From JAJZMF01 sp035702845 (lineage in GTDB: Bacteria > Actinomycetota > Acidimicrobiia > Acidimicrobiales > Palsa-688): a stretch of DNA of 5,784 nucleotides. Each line of letters starts with the position of its first letter. Within the stretch, counting starts at the first letter, position 1. Positions 1 through 5,480 of the stretch are shown piece by piece. The stretch is from assembly GCA_035702845.1 (NCBI GenBank), contig DASSZK010000391.1, forward strand, positions 1 to 5,784, read 5' to 3'. Made by a program: the position numbers and the translations under genes. The notes beneath the pieces are model-generated. The model was not told the DNA's origin. It saw only the letters and a list, made by a program, of their open reading frames with translations, and ran no database searches.

Positions 1-1031
1 GGCCCGCTCGCTCTCGTTGAACTCGGTGCGGCGTGGGAGTTACCCAGCACCGAAGCCGCCGCTGTAACGATCTCGGGAGTCGAACGGTGGTTGGCGCTGA
101 GGTGTACCACCTCGGCACTCGGCCACCGGCGGGGGAACTCGAGTAAGAACCCGGGATCCGCGCCGTTCCAGCCGTAGATCGCCTGGTTGGGGTCGCCGAC
201 GACAAAAAAGTCGTCGTTGTCACCAACGAGCGCTTCCAGAAGGCGGCACTGTAACGGGTTGACGTCTTGGAGCTCGTCAACGAAGACGTGCCGCCAACGC
301 CACCGCTGGGCAGCGGCAAACCGGGCGTCGGATTGCAGCGCATCGGCATAGCGGGCGAGGAGATCGTCAAAATCGACCAGCCGGCGCTTCCTCTTTTCGT
401 GCTCGTAACGGCTATAGAGCGCGGCTAGCTCGTCGGGTTCGCAGGGAAGTTGCCTTCCCAGGGCGATAGCGCTGGTGGCCAGCTCTTCAGGAGCGAGCGA
501 ACGGGCCTTGGCCCACTCGATCTCGGACGCGAGATCGGCAAGGGCTACATCGCGCAGGCCGGGCCGGCCGGCGACGATCTCGCCGAGCAGGCGCAGCTTG
601 CTCTCGATAAGGACCGGAGCGGGAACGTGACGGTCAGACCAGTACCGTCGCAGTTGCGCGAGGGAGAGAGAATGGAAGGTGCCTGTCGCGACGCCGGCAC
701 CACCCGAGGTCACAAGGCGGTCCCTCAGCTCCCCGGCTGCCTTGCGAGTAAAGGTGATGGCGAGTACGTGCTCGGGGGTAGCCGTGCCCGCGGCTATGCG
801 GTACGCGATGCGTCGCGTCAGGACCCTGGTCTTACCGGCGCCTGCCGCGGCCAGGACGCAGACTGTGCGCGCCGGCGTGGTAACCGCTCTAGCCTGCTCG
901 CCTGTTAGGTCCGCGGTGAGGGGGGCGGCCAACGCCTGAGCTAGCTCCTGGGCCGGCTCGCCCCGGGCTGCAAGCCCTCCGTCGCCCGCGGGCGTGGCCA
1001 ACCTGGGATCGGTGCCCCGAGTCACAACCAT
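1..1031 (-). CDS. uvrD: UvrD/PcrA-family ATP-dependent DNA helicase, UvrD2-like (N-terminal part; runs off the left edge)
   Basis: Superfamily 1A 3'-5' DNA helicase, which uses ATP to unwind DNA in repair and replication. I translated the minus strand from ATG at 1031; 343 residues lie in the window. An in-frame TAG four codons upstream limits the start. Helicase motifs occur in order: Q motif LTGEQARAV (about 42-50, Gln46), Walker A AAAGAGKT (61-68), motif Ia ITFTRKAAGELRDR (92-105), TGTFHSL (117-123), Walker B VDELQDVNPLQ (241-251, the DExQ form), motif III VVGDPNQAIYGWNGAD (267-282), and motif IV NHRSTPEIV (314-322). Segments such as FHSLSLAQLRRYW and SEIEWAK resemble, from memory, actinobacterial UvrD2 more than UvrD1/PcrA. 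The rest of domain 2A and the C-terminus, including any HRDC domain, lie outside the window. No frameshift is seen. It is divergent from the operon at 1205. The family call is very secure; the UvrD2 subtype is moderately secure. Confidence 0.95.
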   Translation of the reverse strand, partial: MVVTRGTDPRLATPAGDGGLAARGEPAQELAQALAAPLTADLTGEQARAVTTPARTVCVLAAAGAGKTRVLTRRIAYRIAAGTATPEHVLAITFTRKAAGELRDRLVTSGGAGVATGTFHSLSLAQLRRYWSDRHVPAPVLIESKLRLLGEIVAGRPGLRDVALADLASEIEWAKARSLAPEELATSAIALGRQLPCEPDELAALYSRYEHEKRKRRLVDFDDLLARYADALQSDARFAAAQRWRWRHVFVDELQDVNPLQCRLLEALVGDNDDFFVVGDPNQAIYGWNGADPGFLLEFPRRWPSAEVVHLSANHRSTPEIVTAAASVLGNSHAAPSSTRASG

Positions 1032-1037
1032 GTAATT

Positions 1038-1043
1038 ACGCTA
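1038..1043 (-). promoter_or_regulatory. Candidate -10 element for a leaderless helicase transcript
   Basis: On the minus strand TAGCGT fits the TANNNT form of a -10 box. Exactly six bases separate it from the ATG at 1031, so transcription would begin at or next to the start codon. No Shine-Dalgarno sequence precedes that ATG, which fits a leaderless mRNA, a common arrangement in actinobacteria. No TTGACA-like -35 lies 16-19 bases upstream. The call rests on a degenerate hexamer and its spacing only. Confidence 0.3.
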
Positions 1044-1101
1044 CTGCGCCCCACTGACAGCTACCGGGACGGTCGTTCAAAAGGGCGTGTGCGCGCTGGC
1101 G

Positions 1102-1160
1102 AGCCCCAGAGCCGGCGAGCCCCAGAGCCGGCCAGCCCCAGCGCCGGCCAGCCACAGCGG
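1102..1160. repeat. 16-bp tandem direct repeat, about 3.7 copies, in the divergent intergenic region
   Basis: Three 16-bp units lie head to tail: 1102-1117 AGCCCCAGAGCCGGCG, 1118-1133 (differs only in the last base) and 1134-1149 (AGCCCCAGCGCCGGCC, two changes from unit 1). A partial fourth copy AGCCACAGCGG follows at 1150-1160. Each complete unit carries a GCCGGC or closely related GC palindrome. The array occupies much of the 173-bp gap between the divergent helicase and hydrolase genes, just upstream of the candidate hydrolase promoter. Short reading frames cross it, but none has a recognisable product. It could be a multi-site protein-binding array or a replication-slippage minisatellite; the sequence does not decide which. 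Confidence 0.8.
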
Positions 1161-1164
1161 TTCC

Positions 1165-1194
1165 TTGAGGGCCGCGACGGGCGGCGAGTAGCCT
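1165..1194 (+). promoter_or_regulatory. Candidate sigma70-type promoter for the hydrolase-murF-ddl-PH operon
   Basis: TTGAGG at 1165-1170 matches four of six bases of the -35 consensus. After an 18-bp spacer comes TAGCCT at 1189-1194, a TANNNT -10. Predicted transcription would start near 1201-1204, immediately before the hydrolase ATG at 1205, giving a very short or absent leader. This agrees with the lack of a well-placed Shine-Dalgarno site. The 16-bp repeat array ends just upstream, at 1160. Such hexamers occur by chance in GC-rich DNA, so this is only a candidate. Confidence 0.35.
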
Positions 1195-1204
1195 GGCATG
1201 GCTC

Positions 1205-2035
1205 ATGGCGCTCAGTACTTTCGCCGGCGGACGGCTGTGGGGCGCCCGCTACGGGGCCGGCCCGGCGCGAGTACTGGCCTTGCACGGCTGGGCACGGGGC
1301 CACTCGGACTTCGACCCGGTGCTCGATGGGATGGATGCCATCGCACTGGACCTGCCCGGGTTCGGCGTCAGCCCCGAGCCTCCATCGAGTTGGAGCACGC
1401 AGGAGTACGCCGGGTACGTCTCAAAGGTTTTTGCCGAGATGGCCGAGGGGCCGCTAGTGGTCTTGGGCCATTCCTTCGGAGGGCGAGTGGGTGTGTGGCT
1501 CGCCCGCATGGCTCCCCCAACGGGGGCTGGCGTGGCGCCTGGACGCAACCATGTGGCTGCCCTCGTGCTAACAGGGGCCCCCCTTGCGCCTTTCCCTGGA
1601 TCGAAGGTGTCGCGTCCGGCCGCCGGCTACCGGCTCGGGCGCGCCATGCGCCGGGCCCACCTCATCTCGGAGGCGAGGATGGAGGATCTCCGCCGGCGCT
1701 ACGGCTCTGAGGATTACCGGCGTGCTTCCCCTTTGATGAGAGGGGTCCTCGTCAAGTCCGTGGCGGAAACGGCGTCCGCCGCTTATACCAACCCTCTGCA
1801 GGAGTGGCGCGGGCATGGCGGCAGGTTGGCGCTTGTTTGGGGCGAACGCGACGACGTGGCTTCTCTGGAGGGCACGATGGCGGCTTGCCGGGTCCCTCCT
1901 GAGGAGGTAAGAGTGGTCCACGGCGCTGGGCACATCCTGACGCCCGCACTGTCTGCCGAGCTCCGGGCTGTGGTGCGCAGGGTGGCCGGCTTTGCCGAGG
2001 CCATGCCCTCGGCGGGCGAAGGAGCTCCCTCTTGA
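1205..2035 (+). CDS. Alpha/beta hydrolase fold protein
   Basis: Predicted serine hydrolase of 276 aa, a usual length for the alpha/beta hydrolase fold; no secretion signal, so probably cytoplasmic. The HGW motif (27-29) gives the oxyanion-hole region. GHSFGG (88-93) is the nucleophile elbow with Ser90. WGERDD (212-217) supplies the likely acid, Asp216, and GAGHILTP (240-247) the catalytic His243. The triad therefore looks complete. The lid region (about 105-180) is rich in Arg and does not reveal the substrate; an esterase, lipase, peptidase or BioH/MenH-like role would all fit. ATG 1205 is the first ATG after an in-frame TGA at 1166, but it has no good Shine-Dalgarno site, so a leaderless or short-leader mRNA is possible. 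It is the first gene of the operon, and its stop TGA overlaps a possible TTG start of the next gene. The physiological role is unknown. Confidence 0.93.
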   Translation: MALSTFAGGRLWGARYGAGPARVLALHGWARGHSDFDPVLDGMDAIALDLPGFGVSPEPPSSWSTQEYAGYVSKVFAEMAEGPLVVLGHSFGGRVGVWLARMAPPTGAGVAPGRNHVAALVLTGAPLAPFPGSKVSRPAAGYRLGRAMRRAHLISEARMEDLRRRYGSEDYRRASPLMRGVLVKSVAETASAAYTNPLQEWRGHGGRLALVWGERDDVASLEGTMAACRVPPEEVRVVHGAGHILTPALSAELRAVVRRVAGFAEAMPSAGEGAPS

Positions 2036-2039
2036 GGAG
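2034..2039 (+). promoter_or_regulatory. Ribosome binding site deciding the murF-like start
   Basis: GAGGAG ends seven bases before ATG 2047, ideal spacing, and it overlaps the hydrolase stop codon. A second strong site, AAGGAG at 2019-2024, also sits seven bases before TTG 2032 in the same frame. The two possible starts differ by five residues. ATG is preferred here because TTG starts are rarer; both may be used, with coupling to hydrolase translation. Confidence 0.65.
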
Positions 2040-2046
2040 CGCTGGC

Positions 2047-3735
2047 ATGGTCCTGGCCAGCCTTTGCCTGGTGCTGGTCGCGTGCGGCGCCGGCTCGTTG
2101 CGCTGGTTGCGCGTGGGCCAGCGCGAGCACTACCTCCCCGGGACGGTTAGTACCTTCGGGTTGCGCTGGTGGCGGTGCAGCGCCGGGAACATGGTGCTCG
2201 GTTTGGCCGGCATCGCCGGAGCCGTAGCCTCCGTCTGGGTACCTCCCGCAAGCTTGGTCGCCGCAGCGGTGGCTGCAGGCGCGCCACTCGGGCTTGGCTT
2301 GCGGGGCCGGACTTCCAAGCTCGCCCCGACCGCCCGGTTGAGGCGCCTGGCTGCATTTTTTGCGGGTGCCGTTGCCGTCGTTGTCAGTGCAGGTGCCGCT
2401 CTGCACGGTATGCGTGGTGCTCTGAGCGCTGCTGCTTTAGCGGCGATGGGGGCGCCGCTACTCGCCGACTTTGCATTGTTTATCGCCAAGCCATTAGAGG
2501 CGAGGCTGCTGGCACCGTTCGTCCGGGAGGCATCACGGCGCCTTGGTTCCGTGTCACCTCGGGTCGTCGCCATAACTGGCTCCTACGGTAAAACGACAAC
2601 AAAAGGGTACGTAGCCCACCTCGTGTCAGGGAGCCTTTCGGCCGTTGCTACACCGGCGAGTTTCAATAACACAGCTGGCCTGGCTCGGGCTATAAACGAG
2701 CACCTCTCGGCAGGCACCCAGGTTTTCGTTGCGGAAATGGGGACTTACGGGCGCGGCGAGATCGAGTCGATGTGCAGTTGGGTGGTGCCCGAGGTGTCGG
2801 TGATAACTGCGATCGGGCCTGTCCACCTCGAGCGGATGGGATCGCTCGAGAACATCGCCCAAGCTAAAGCCGAGATCCTCGACCGGGCCCGTGTGGCCGT
2901 ACTCAACATCGATTACCCGCTGTTGGACGCATTGGCACAAAAGGCGGAAGCGGCGGGCAAGACCGTATGGCGGTGCTCGTCCGTTCTCCCAACCGGAGCA
3001 ACTGCTGGTGGGCCGGGCCGGCAGCGCGCTCAAGAGGCAGACGTACATGCCTATTGGGAAAGTGGTCCTCTGGGCGGACCAAAGATGCGAGTACGAGCGT
3101 TCACGGGCGCTCCTATAACCGGCGCACCGGTACCCAGGGGCTCGTCAGCCGGCGGCTCTTCAGCGGGGGAGCCAGGGCCTCGGACGCCTGGCTCGGGTGA
3201 AGCGGCACTGGACGTCTCGGTGGAGGCGGCTCCCGAAGTTGAGCCCGGGAACGTGGCATGCGCCGTCGCCGTCGCACTGAGCCTTGGTGTGCCCATGCAA
3301 GTTGTCGAGCGTCGCCTGGGCTCGCTCCCGGGGGCTCCTCATCGCCGCGTGCCGCAAACGGGGGCTCGCGGGACTCTCGTCATCGACGACACCTATAACT
3401 CCAACCCTGCCGGTGCCCGGGCCGCGCTCGCTTTACTGGCGGCCGTCGGGACGGCCGGTGGGAAGCGGGTAGTGGTCACGCCCGGCATGGTCGAGCTCGG
3501 CAAGGAGCAGGATCGGGAAAACGCCCGCTTCGCCGCCGCGGCCGGAGAGGTGGCTACGGAGCTGATAGTCGTGGGCCGGACCAATGCGGCATCGTTGCTT
3601 CGCGGGGCACGCGGCATTGGCCTGAAGGCGCGCAGGGTGGCGCATAGGCAGGACGCGGTCAGCTGGGTCTCGGAGAACCTCGGGCCAGGTGACGTAGTGC
3701 TGTACGAGAACGACCTTCCCGACCACTACCCTTGA
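2047..3735 (+). CDS. murF: Membrane-anchored MurF-like Mur ligase (D-Ala-D-Ala-adding enzyme family)
   Basis: ATP-dependent Mur ligase, 562 aa from ATG 2047. MurF joins D-Ala-D-Ala to UDP-MurNAc-tripeptide. Residues 1-150 hold about five hydrophobic segments (roughly 2-20, 48-65, 66-85, 98-121, 126-150) with a conserved-looking REHYLPG (26-32). The central Mur domain follows: P-loop TGSYGKTTTK (177-186), FNNTAGL (206-212), EMGTYGRGEI (230-239), ITAIGPVHLERMGSLENI (253-270) and AQAKAEI (271-277), whose lysine fits the carbamylated position of Mur ligases. The C-terminal domain shows IDDTYNSNPA (446-455), VTPGMVELG (477-485) and ENDLPDHY (554-561). The usual MurF N-terminal domain with a DSR motif, which binds the UDP substrate, is not recognisable; the family is about 450 aa, so this protein is long. 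A Gly/Ser/Pro-rich insert (about 353-386) carries short duplications. The gene lies directly before ddl, fitting D-Ala-D-Ala use. The actual acceptor, UDP-linked or lipid-linked, is uncertain. Confidence 0.88.
   Translation: MVLASLCLVLVACGAGSLRWLRVGQREHYLPGTVSTFGLRWWRCSAGNMVLGLAGIAGAVASVWVPPASLVAAAVAAGAPLGLGLRGRTSKLAPTARLRRLAAFFAGAVAVVVSAGAALHGMRGALSAAALAAMGAPLLADFALFIAKPLEARLLAPFVREASRRLGSVSPRVVAITGSYGKTTTKGYVAHLVSGSLSAVATPASFNNTAGLARAINEHLSAGTQVFVAEMGTYGRGEIESMCSWVVPEVSVITAIGPVHLERMGSLENIAQAKAEILDRARVAVLNIDYPLLDALAQKAEAAGKTVWRCSSVLPTGATAGGPGRQRAQEADVHAYWESGPLGGPKMRVRAFTGAPITGAPVPRGSSAGGSSAGEPGPRTPGSGEAALDVSVEAAPEVEPGNVACAVAVALSLGVPMQVVERRLGSLPGAPHRRVPQTGARGTLVIDDTYNSNPAGARAALALLAAVGTAGGKRVVVTPGMVELGKEQDRENARFAAAAGEVATELIVVGRTNAASLLRGARGIGLKARRVAHRQDAVSWVSENLGPGDVVLYENDLPDHYP
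3103..3168 (+). repeat. Two neighbouring 15-bp in-frame duplications in the murF-like linker
   Basis: Positions 3103-3117 and 3118-3132 are degenerate copies encoding TGAPI and TGAPV. Positions 3139-3153 and 3154-3168 are a second pair, each encoding GSSAG. All copies are in frame, so they lengthen a flexible Gly/Ser/Ala/Pro linker inside the Mur ligase without breaking it. This is consistent with expansion by slippage in a tolerant loop. Confidence 0.7.
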
Positions 3736-3740
3736 GCGGC

Positions 3741-4916
3741 GTGAGCAGCATAGGCACCACGACCAACCGCAGCGTGGGCGTCATCTTTGGAGGGCCTTCT
3801 CCTGAGCACGACGTCAGCATCCTGACCGGGCTCCAGGCCGCACGTGCCCTCGTAATGGCGGGCCGCGACATGGGTGCGGTGGAGGCGATCTACTGGACCA
3901 AGACGGGCCGCTTCATGTCCGTCGACCCATCAGCCGAGGCAGCAGCCTTTAGCGAAGGACCTCCGCGCGGCTCTAAAGAACTGCGGTTCGTGGCGCAGCC
4001 GGGCGCCGGCTTCCTGGCCACCAAAGGAGGAGTGCTCGGAGGGGGCAAAGAGCGCCCTCTCGACTTGGCGGCGGTGATCAATTGCTGCCACGGTGGGCCC
4101 GGCGAAGACGGGGCCCTGCAGGCGGCTTTGGACCTGGCTGAGATCCCCTATACGGGCCCCAATGCGGCAGGCGCCGCACTTGGCATGGACAAGTTGGCGT
4201 TTGGCGCGGTTGTAAACGCTGCGGGCCTGCCCTCCCTACCCCGGTGCCTGGTCATGCCGGGCTCGGGACCCCCCTCTTGGGAGAGCCGCGCTGGCGGCCC
4301 CTATATCGTCAAGCCGCGGTTTGGAGGGTCCTCCATCGGCATCGAGATCATTGGGGAGTGGGCCGACGTCTTGCGCTACCTCGAGATGGGCGGCCCGCAC
4401 ACAGCCCAGGGCGTGGTCGCCGAGCCGTACCTGGCGGGTGCGTACGACATCAATGTGGCTGTGCGCAGCTACCCCGTGCTGGCGCTGTCGCTGTTCGAAC
4501 GCGCGCTGCGCTCGAACGAGGCGGGCGGCATTCTTTCGTACGCGGACAAGTACCTCGGAGGCGAGGGCATGGTCAGTGCGCCCCGCCAATTGCCTGCCGA
4601 CATTTCCGCCGGGTTGCACAAATCGCTGAGCGAGGCCGCTCTGCAAGTGGCCCGCCTGGTGGGCGCTCGTGGTGTATGGCGGATCGACTTCTTGGTGGGC
4701 GATGACGAGAGTTGGTGGGTCAACGAGGTCAACACCATCCCTGGCTCGCTTTCCAAGTACCTCTGGGCGGGGGAAGCCGCCGTCGACTTCCCGACCCTGC
4801 TTTCGGACATGGTCGAGGAGGCGCTGAGAAGGCCGAGCGTCCAGCGCAGCTCGACCGGTGCCGACGGTTCTGCGTTGCGTTCGGCCGCAGCCATCGCAAG
4901 CAAGCTCGGCGCCTAG
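3741..4916 (+). CDS. ddl: D-alanine--D-alanine ligase family protein (ATP-grasp), variant active-site motif
   Basis: Cytoplasmic ATP-grasp ligase; Ddl condenses two D-alanines into the dipeptide used by MurF. From GTG 3741 it is 391 aa, slightly above the usual 300-370. Motifs: VIFGGPSPEHDVS (14-26), HGGPGEDGALQ (117-127), GMDK (148-151), YIVKPRFGGSSIGI (188-201, ATP-binding lysine and glycine loop), VVAEPYLAG (225-233), YADKYLGG (267-274), RIDF (314-317) and NEVNTIPGSLSKYLW (328-342). The DKY tyrosine fits the position that favours D-alanine over D-lactate in ordinary Ddl enzymes, by family knowledge. The last motif departs from the usual NTIPGFT form. In-frame TTG 3732 would overlap the murF-like stop by four bases; GTG 3741 gives a five-base gap. 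Neither has a strong Shine-Dalgarno site, so translational coupling is likely. The family is secure. Substrate is probably D-Ala, though another ATP-grasp dipeptide product is possible. Confidence 0.92.
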   Translation: MSSIGTTTNRSVGVIFGGPSPEHDVSILTGLQAARALVMAGRDMGAVEAIYWTKTGRFMSVDPSAEAAAFSEGPPRGSKELRFVAQPGAGFLATKGGVLGGGKERPLDLAAVINCCHGGPGEDGALQAALDLAEIPYTGPNAAGAALGMDKLAFGAVVNAAGLPSLPRCLVMPGSGPPSWESRAGGPYIVKPRFGGSSIGIEIIGEWADVLRYLEMGGPHTAQGVVAEPYLAGAYDINVAVRSYPVLALSLFERALRSNEAGGILSYADKYLGGEGMVSAPRQLPADISAGLHKSLSEAALQVARLVGARGVWRIDFLVGDDESWWVNEVNTIPGSLSKYLWAGEAAVDFPTLLSDMVEEALRRPSVQRSSTGADGSALRSAAAIASKLGA

Positions 4917-4928
4917 GCCCCGGAGCGC

Positions 4929-4932
4929 GAGG
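4929..4932 (+). promoter_or_regulatory. Ribosome binding site for the PH-domain gene
   Basis: GAGG lies five bases before GTG 4938, and a further GGAG is at 4922-4925. Both sit in the 21-base gap after the ddl stop and support GTG 4938 as the start. No ATG lies in frame near the N-terminus. Confidence 0.55.
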
Positions 4933-4937
4933 CACGC

Positions 4938-5432
4938 GTGGGCTTCCCGGCGAAGCTCCTCAACGAAGGTGAGGACGTCGTGGTCGATGTGCGCCCTCAT
5001 TGGAGGTTCCTGGCGAGGCAGGCGAGCCTCGTGGCGGTGGCCATTGCGGCGGCAGTGGGTGCTTTGGTCGAGAGCTTGCCTCGATGGTCATTGATGACGA
5101 TCGGCATACTGCTCGTCCTGTGCCTGCTGTGGCTGGCCGCCCGCTGGCTGGCTTGGGTGAGCACGTCACTGGTGGTAACCACGCAGAGGGTGATCGTGAG
5201 GCGGGGTGTACTGCGCCAAACGGGCCGCGAGATCCTCCTCGACCGGGTAACCGATATCTCCTATGACCGGTCCCTGTGGGACCGCCTCACGGGCTGCGGG
5301 GACCTCCTCATCGAGTCCGCAGGGCGCGACAGCCCCGAAGTGCTAAAGGAACTACCGCACCCCAGGCGCATCCAGCGCCAGGTGCAGCAGCTGCTGGTGC
5401 AAGCCCGCTTCCCGTCGAGGGCCGACTTTTAG
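4938..5432 (+). CDS. Small membrane protein with bacterial PH domain (bPH2 / YdbS-like, DUF304)
   Basis: 164 aa from GTG 4938. A short cytosolic-type N-terminus containing LLNEGEDVVVDVRPHW (7-22), typical of this family, is followed by two hydrophobic segments (about 27-45 and 51-70). The bPH2 domain then runs from about 76 to 153: STSLVVTTQRVIVRRGVL (75-92), then GREILLDRVTDISYDRSLWD (96-115), a glycine-containing turn and LLIESAGRDSPEVLKELPHP (123-142). The C-terminus IQRQVQQLLVQ is probably helical. Proteins of this type are membrane-anchored; their ligands and functions are mostly unknown, and some are tied to envelope stress or cell-wall processes. It starts 21 bases after ddl, so it is probably the last gene of the operon, and it faces galK convergently. 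The family assignment is from the TTQR-V-R-G-L pattern and two-TM layout; a specific role cannot be given. Confidence 0.85.
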   Translation: MGFPAKLLNEGEDVVVDVRPHWRFLARQASLVAVAIAAAVGALVESLPRWSLMTIGILLVLCLLWLAARWLAWVSTSLVVTTQRVIVRRGVLRQTGREILLDRVTDISYDRSLWDRLTGCGDLLIESAGRDSPEVLKELPHPRRIQRQVQQLLVQARFPSRADF

Positions 5433-5437
5433 CTCCC

Positions 5438-5480
5438 GGCCTGGCATGGGGCCGCCAGGTCCTACCAGAGGCGCCTGGCG
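5438..5480. terminator. Possible bidirectional terminator hairpins between the operon and galK
   Basis: Only 29 bases separate the PH-gene stop from the galK stop. CCTGGC 5440-5445 can pair with GCCAGG 5454-5459 (8-base loop; a G-U and a G-C pair can extend it to 5438-5461). The same CGCCAGG (5453-5459) can instead pair with CCTGGCG 5474-5480, inside the galK end, so the two hairpins exclude each other. No U-tract follows on either strand, so this is not a textbook intrinsic terminator, though convergent genes this close need some transcription stop. Confidence 0.35.

Noticed and set aside
450..939. Plus-strand open frames opposite the helicase
   Set aside because: They lie over the Walker A, motif Ia and other conserved helicase coding on the minus strand and have no family-like features.
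1102..1160. CRISPR-like repeat array
   Set aside because: The units are contiguous 16-mers with no spacers, and no cas genes are nearby.
1198..1710. Alternative plus-strand frame starting at ATG 1198 inside the hydrolase gene
   Set aside because: It overlaps the HGW and GHSFGG coding in another frame and its translation is low-complexity Arg/Gly/Pro-rich, without a domain.
2827..2850. Perfect 8-bp inverted repeat CTCGAGCG / CGCTCGAG
   Set aside because: It lies in the codons for the conserved HLERMGSLEN motif of Mur ligases, so it is best explained by coding constraint, not by an operator or terminator.
2047..3735. Fusion or frameshift artefact joining a membrane gene to murF
   Set aside because: The frame is open throughout. 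The hydrophobic part has a strong start site and leads smoothly into the P-loop domain, and no second start with a Shine-Dalgarno site is evident at the domain border near 2540.
4236..5000. Long minus-strand open frame (254 codons) opposite ddl
   Set aside because: The plus strand encodes a full set of conserved Ddl motifs here. The antisense frame shows no recognisable domain and is the usual product of high-GC codon bias.
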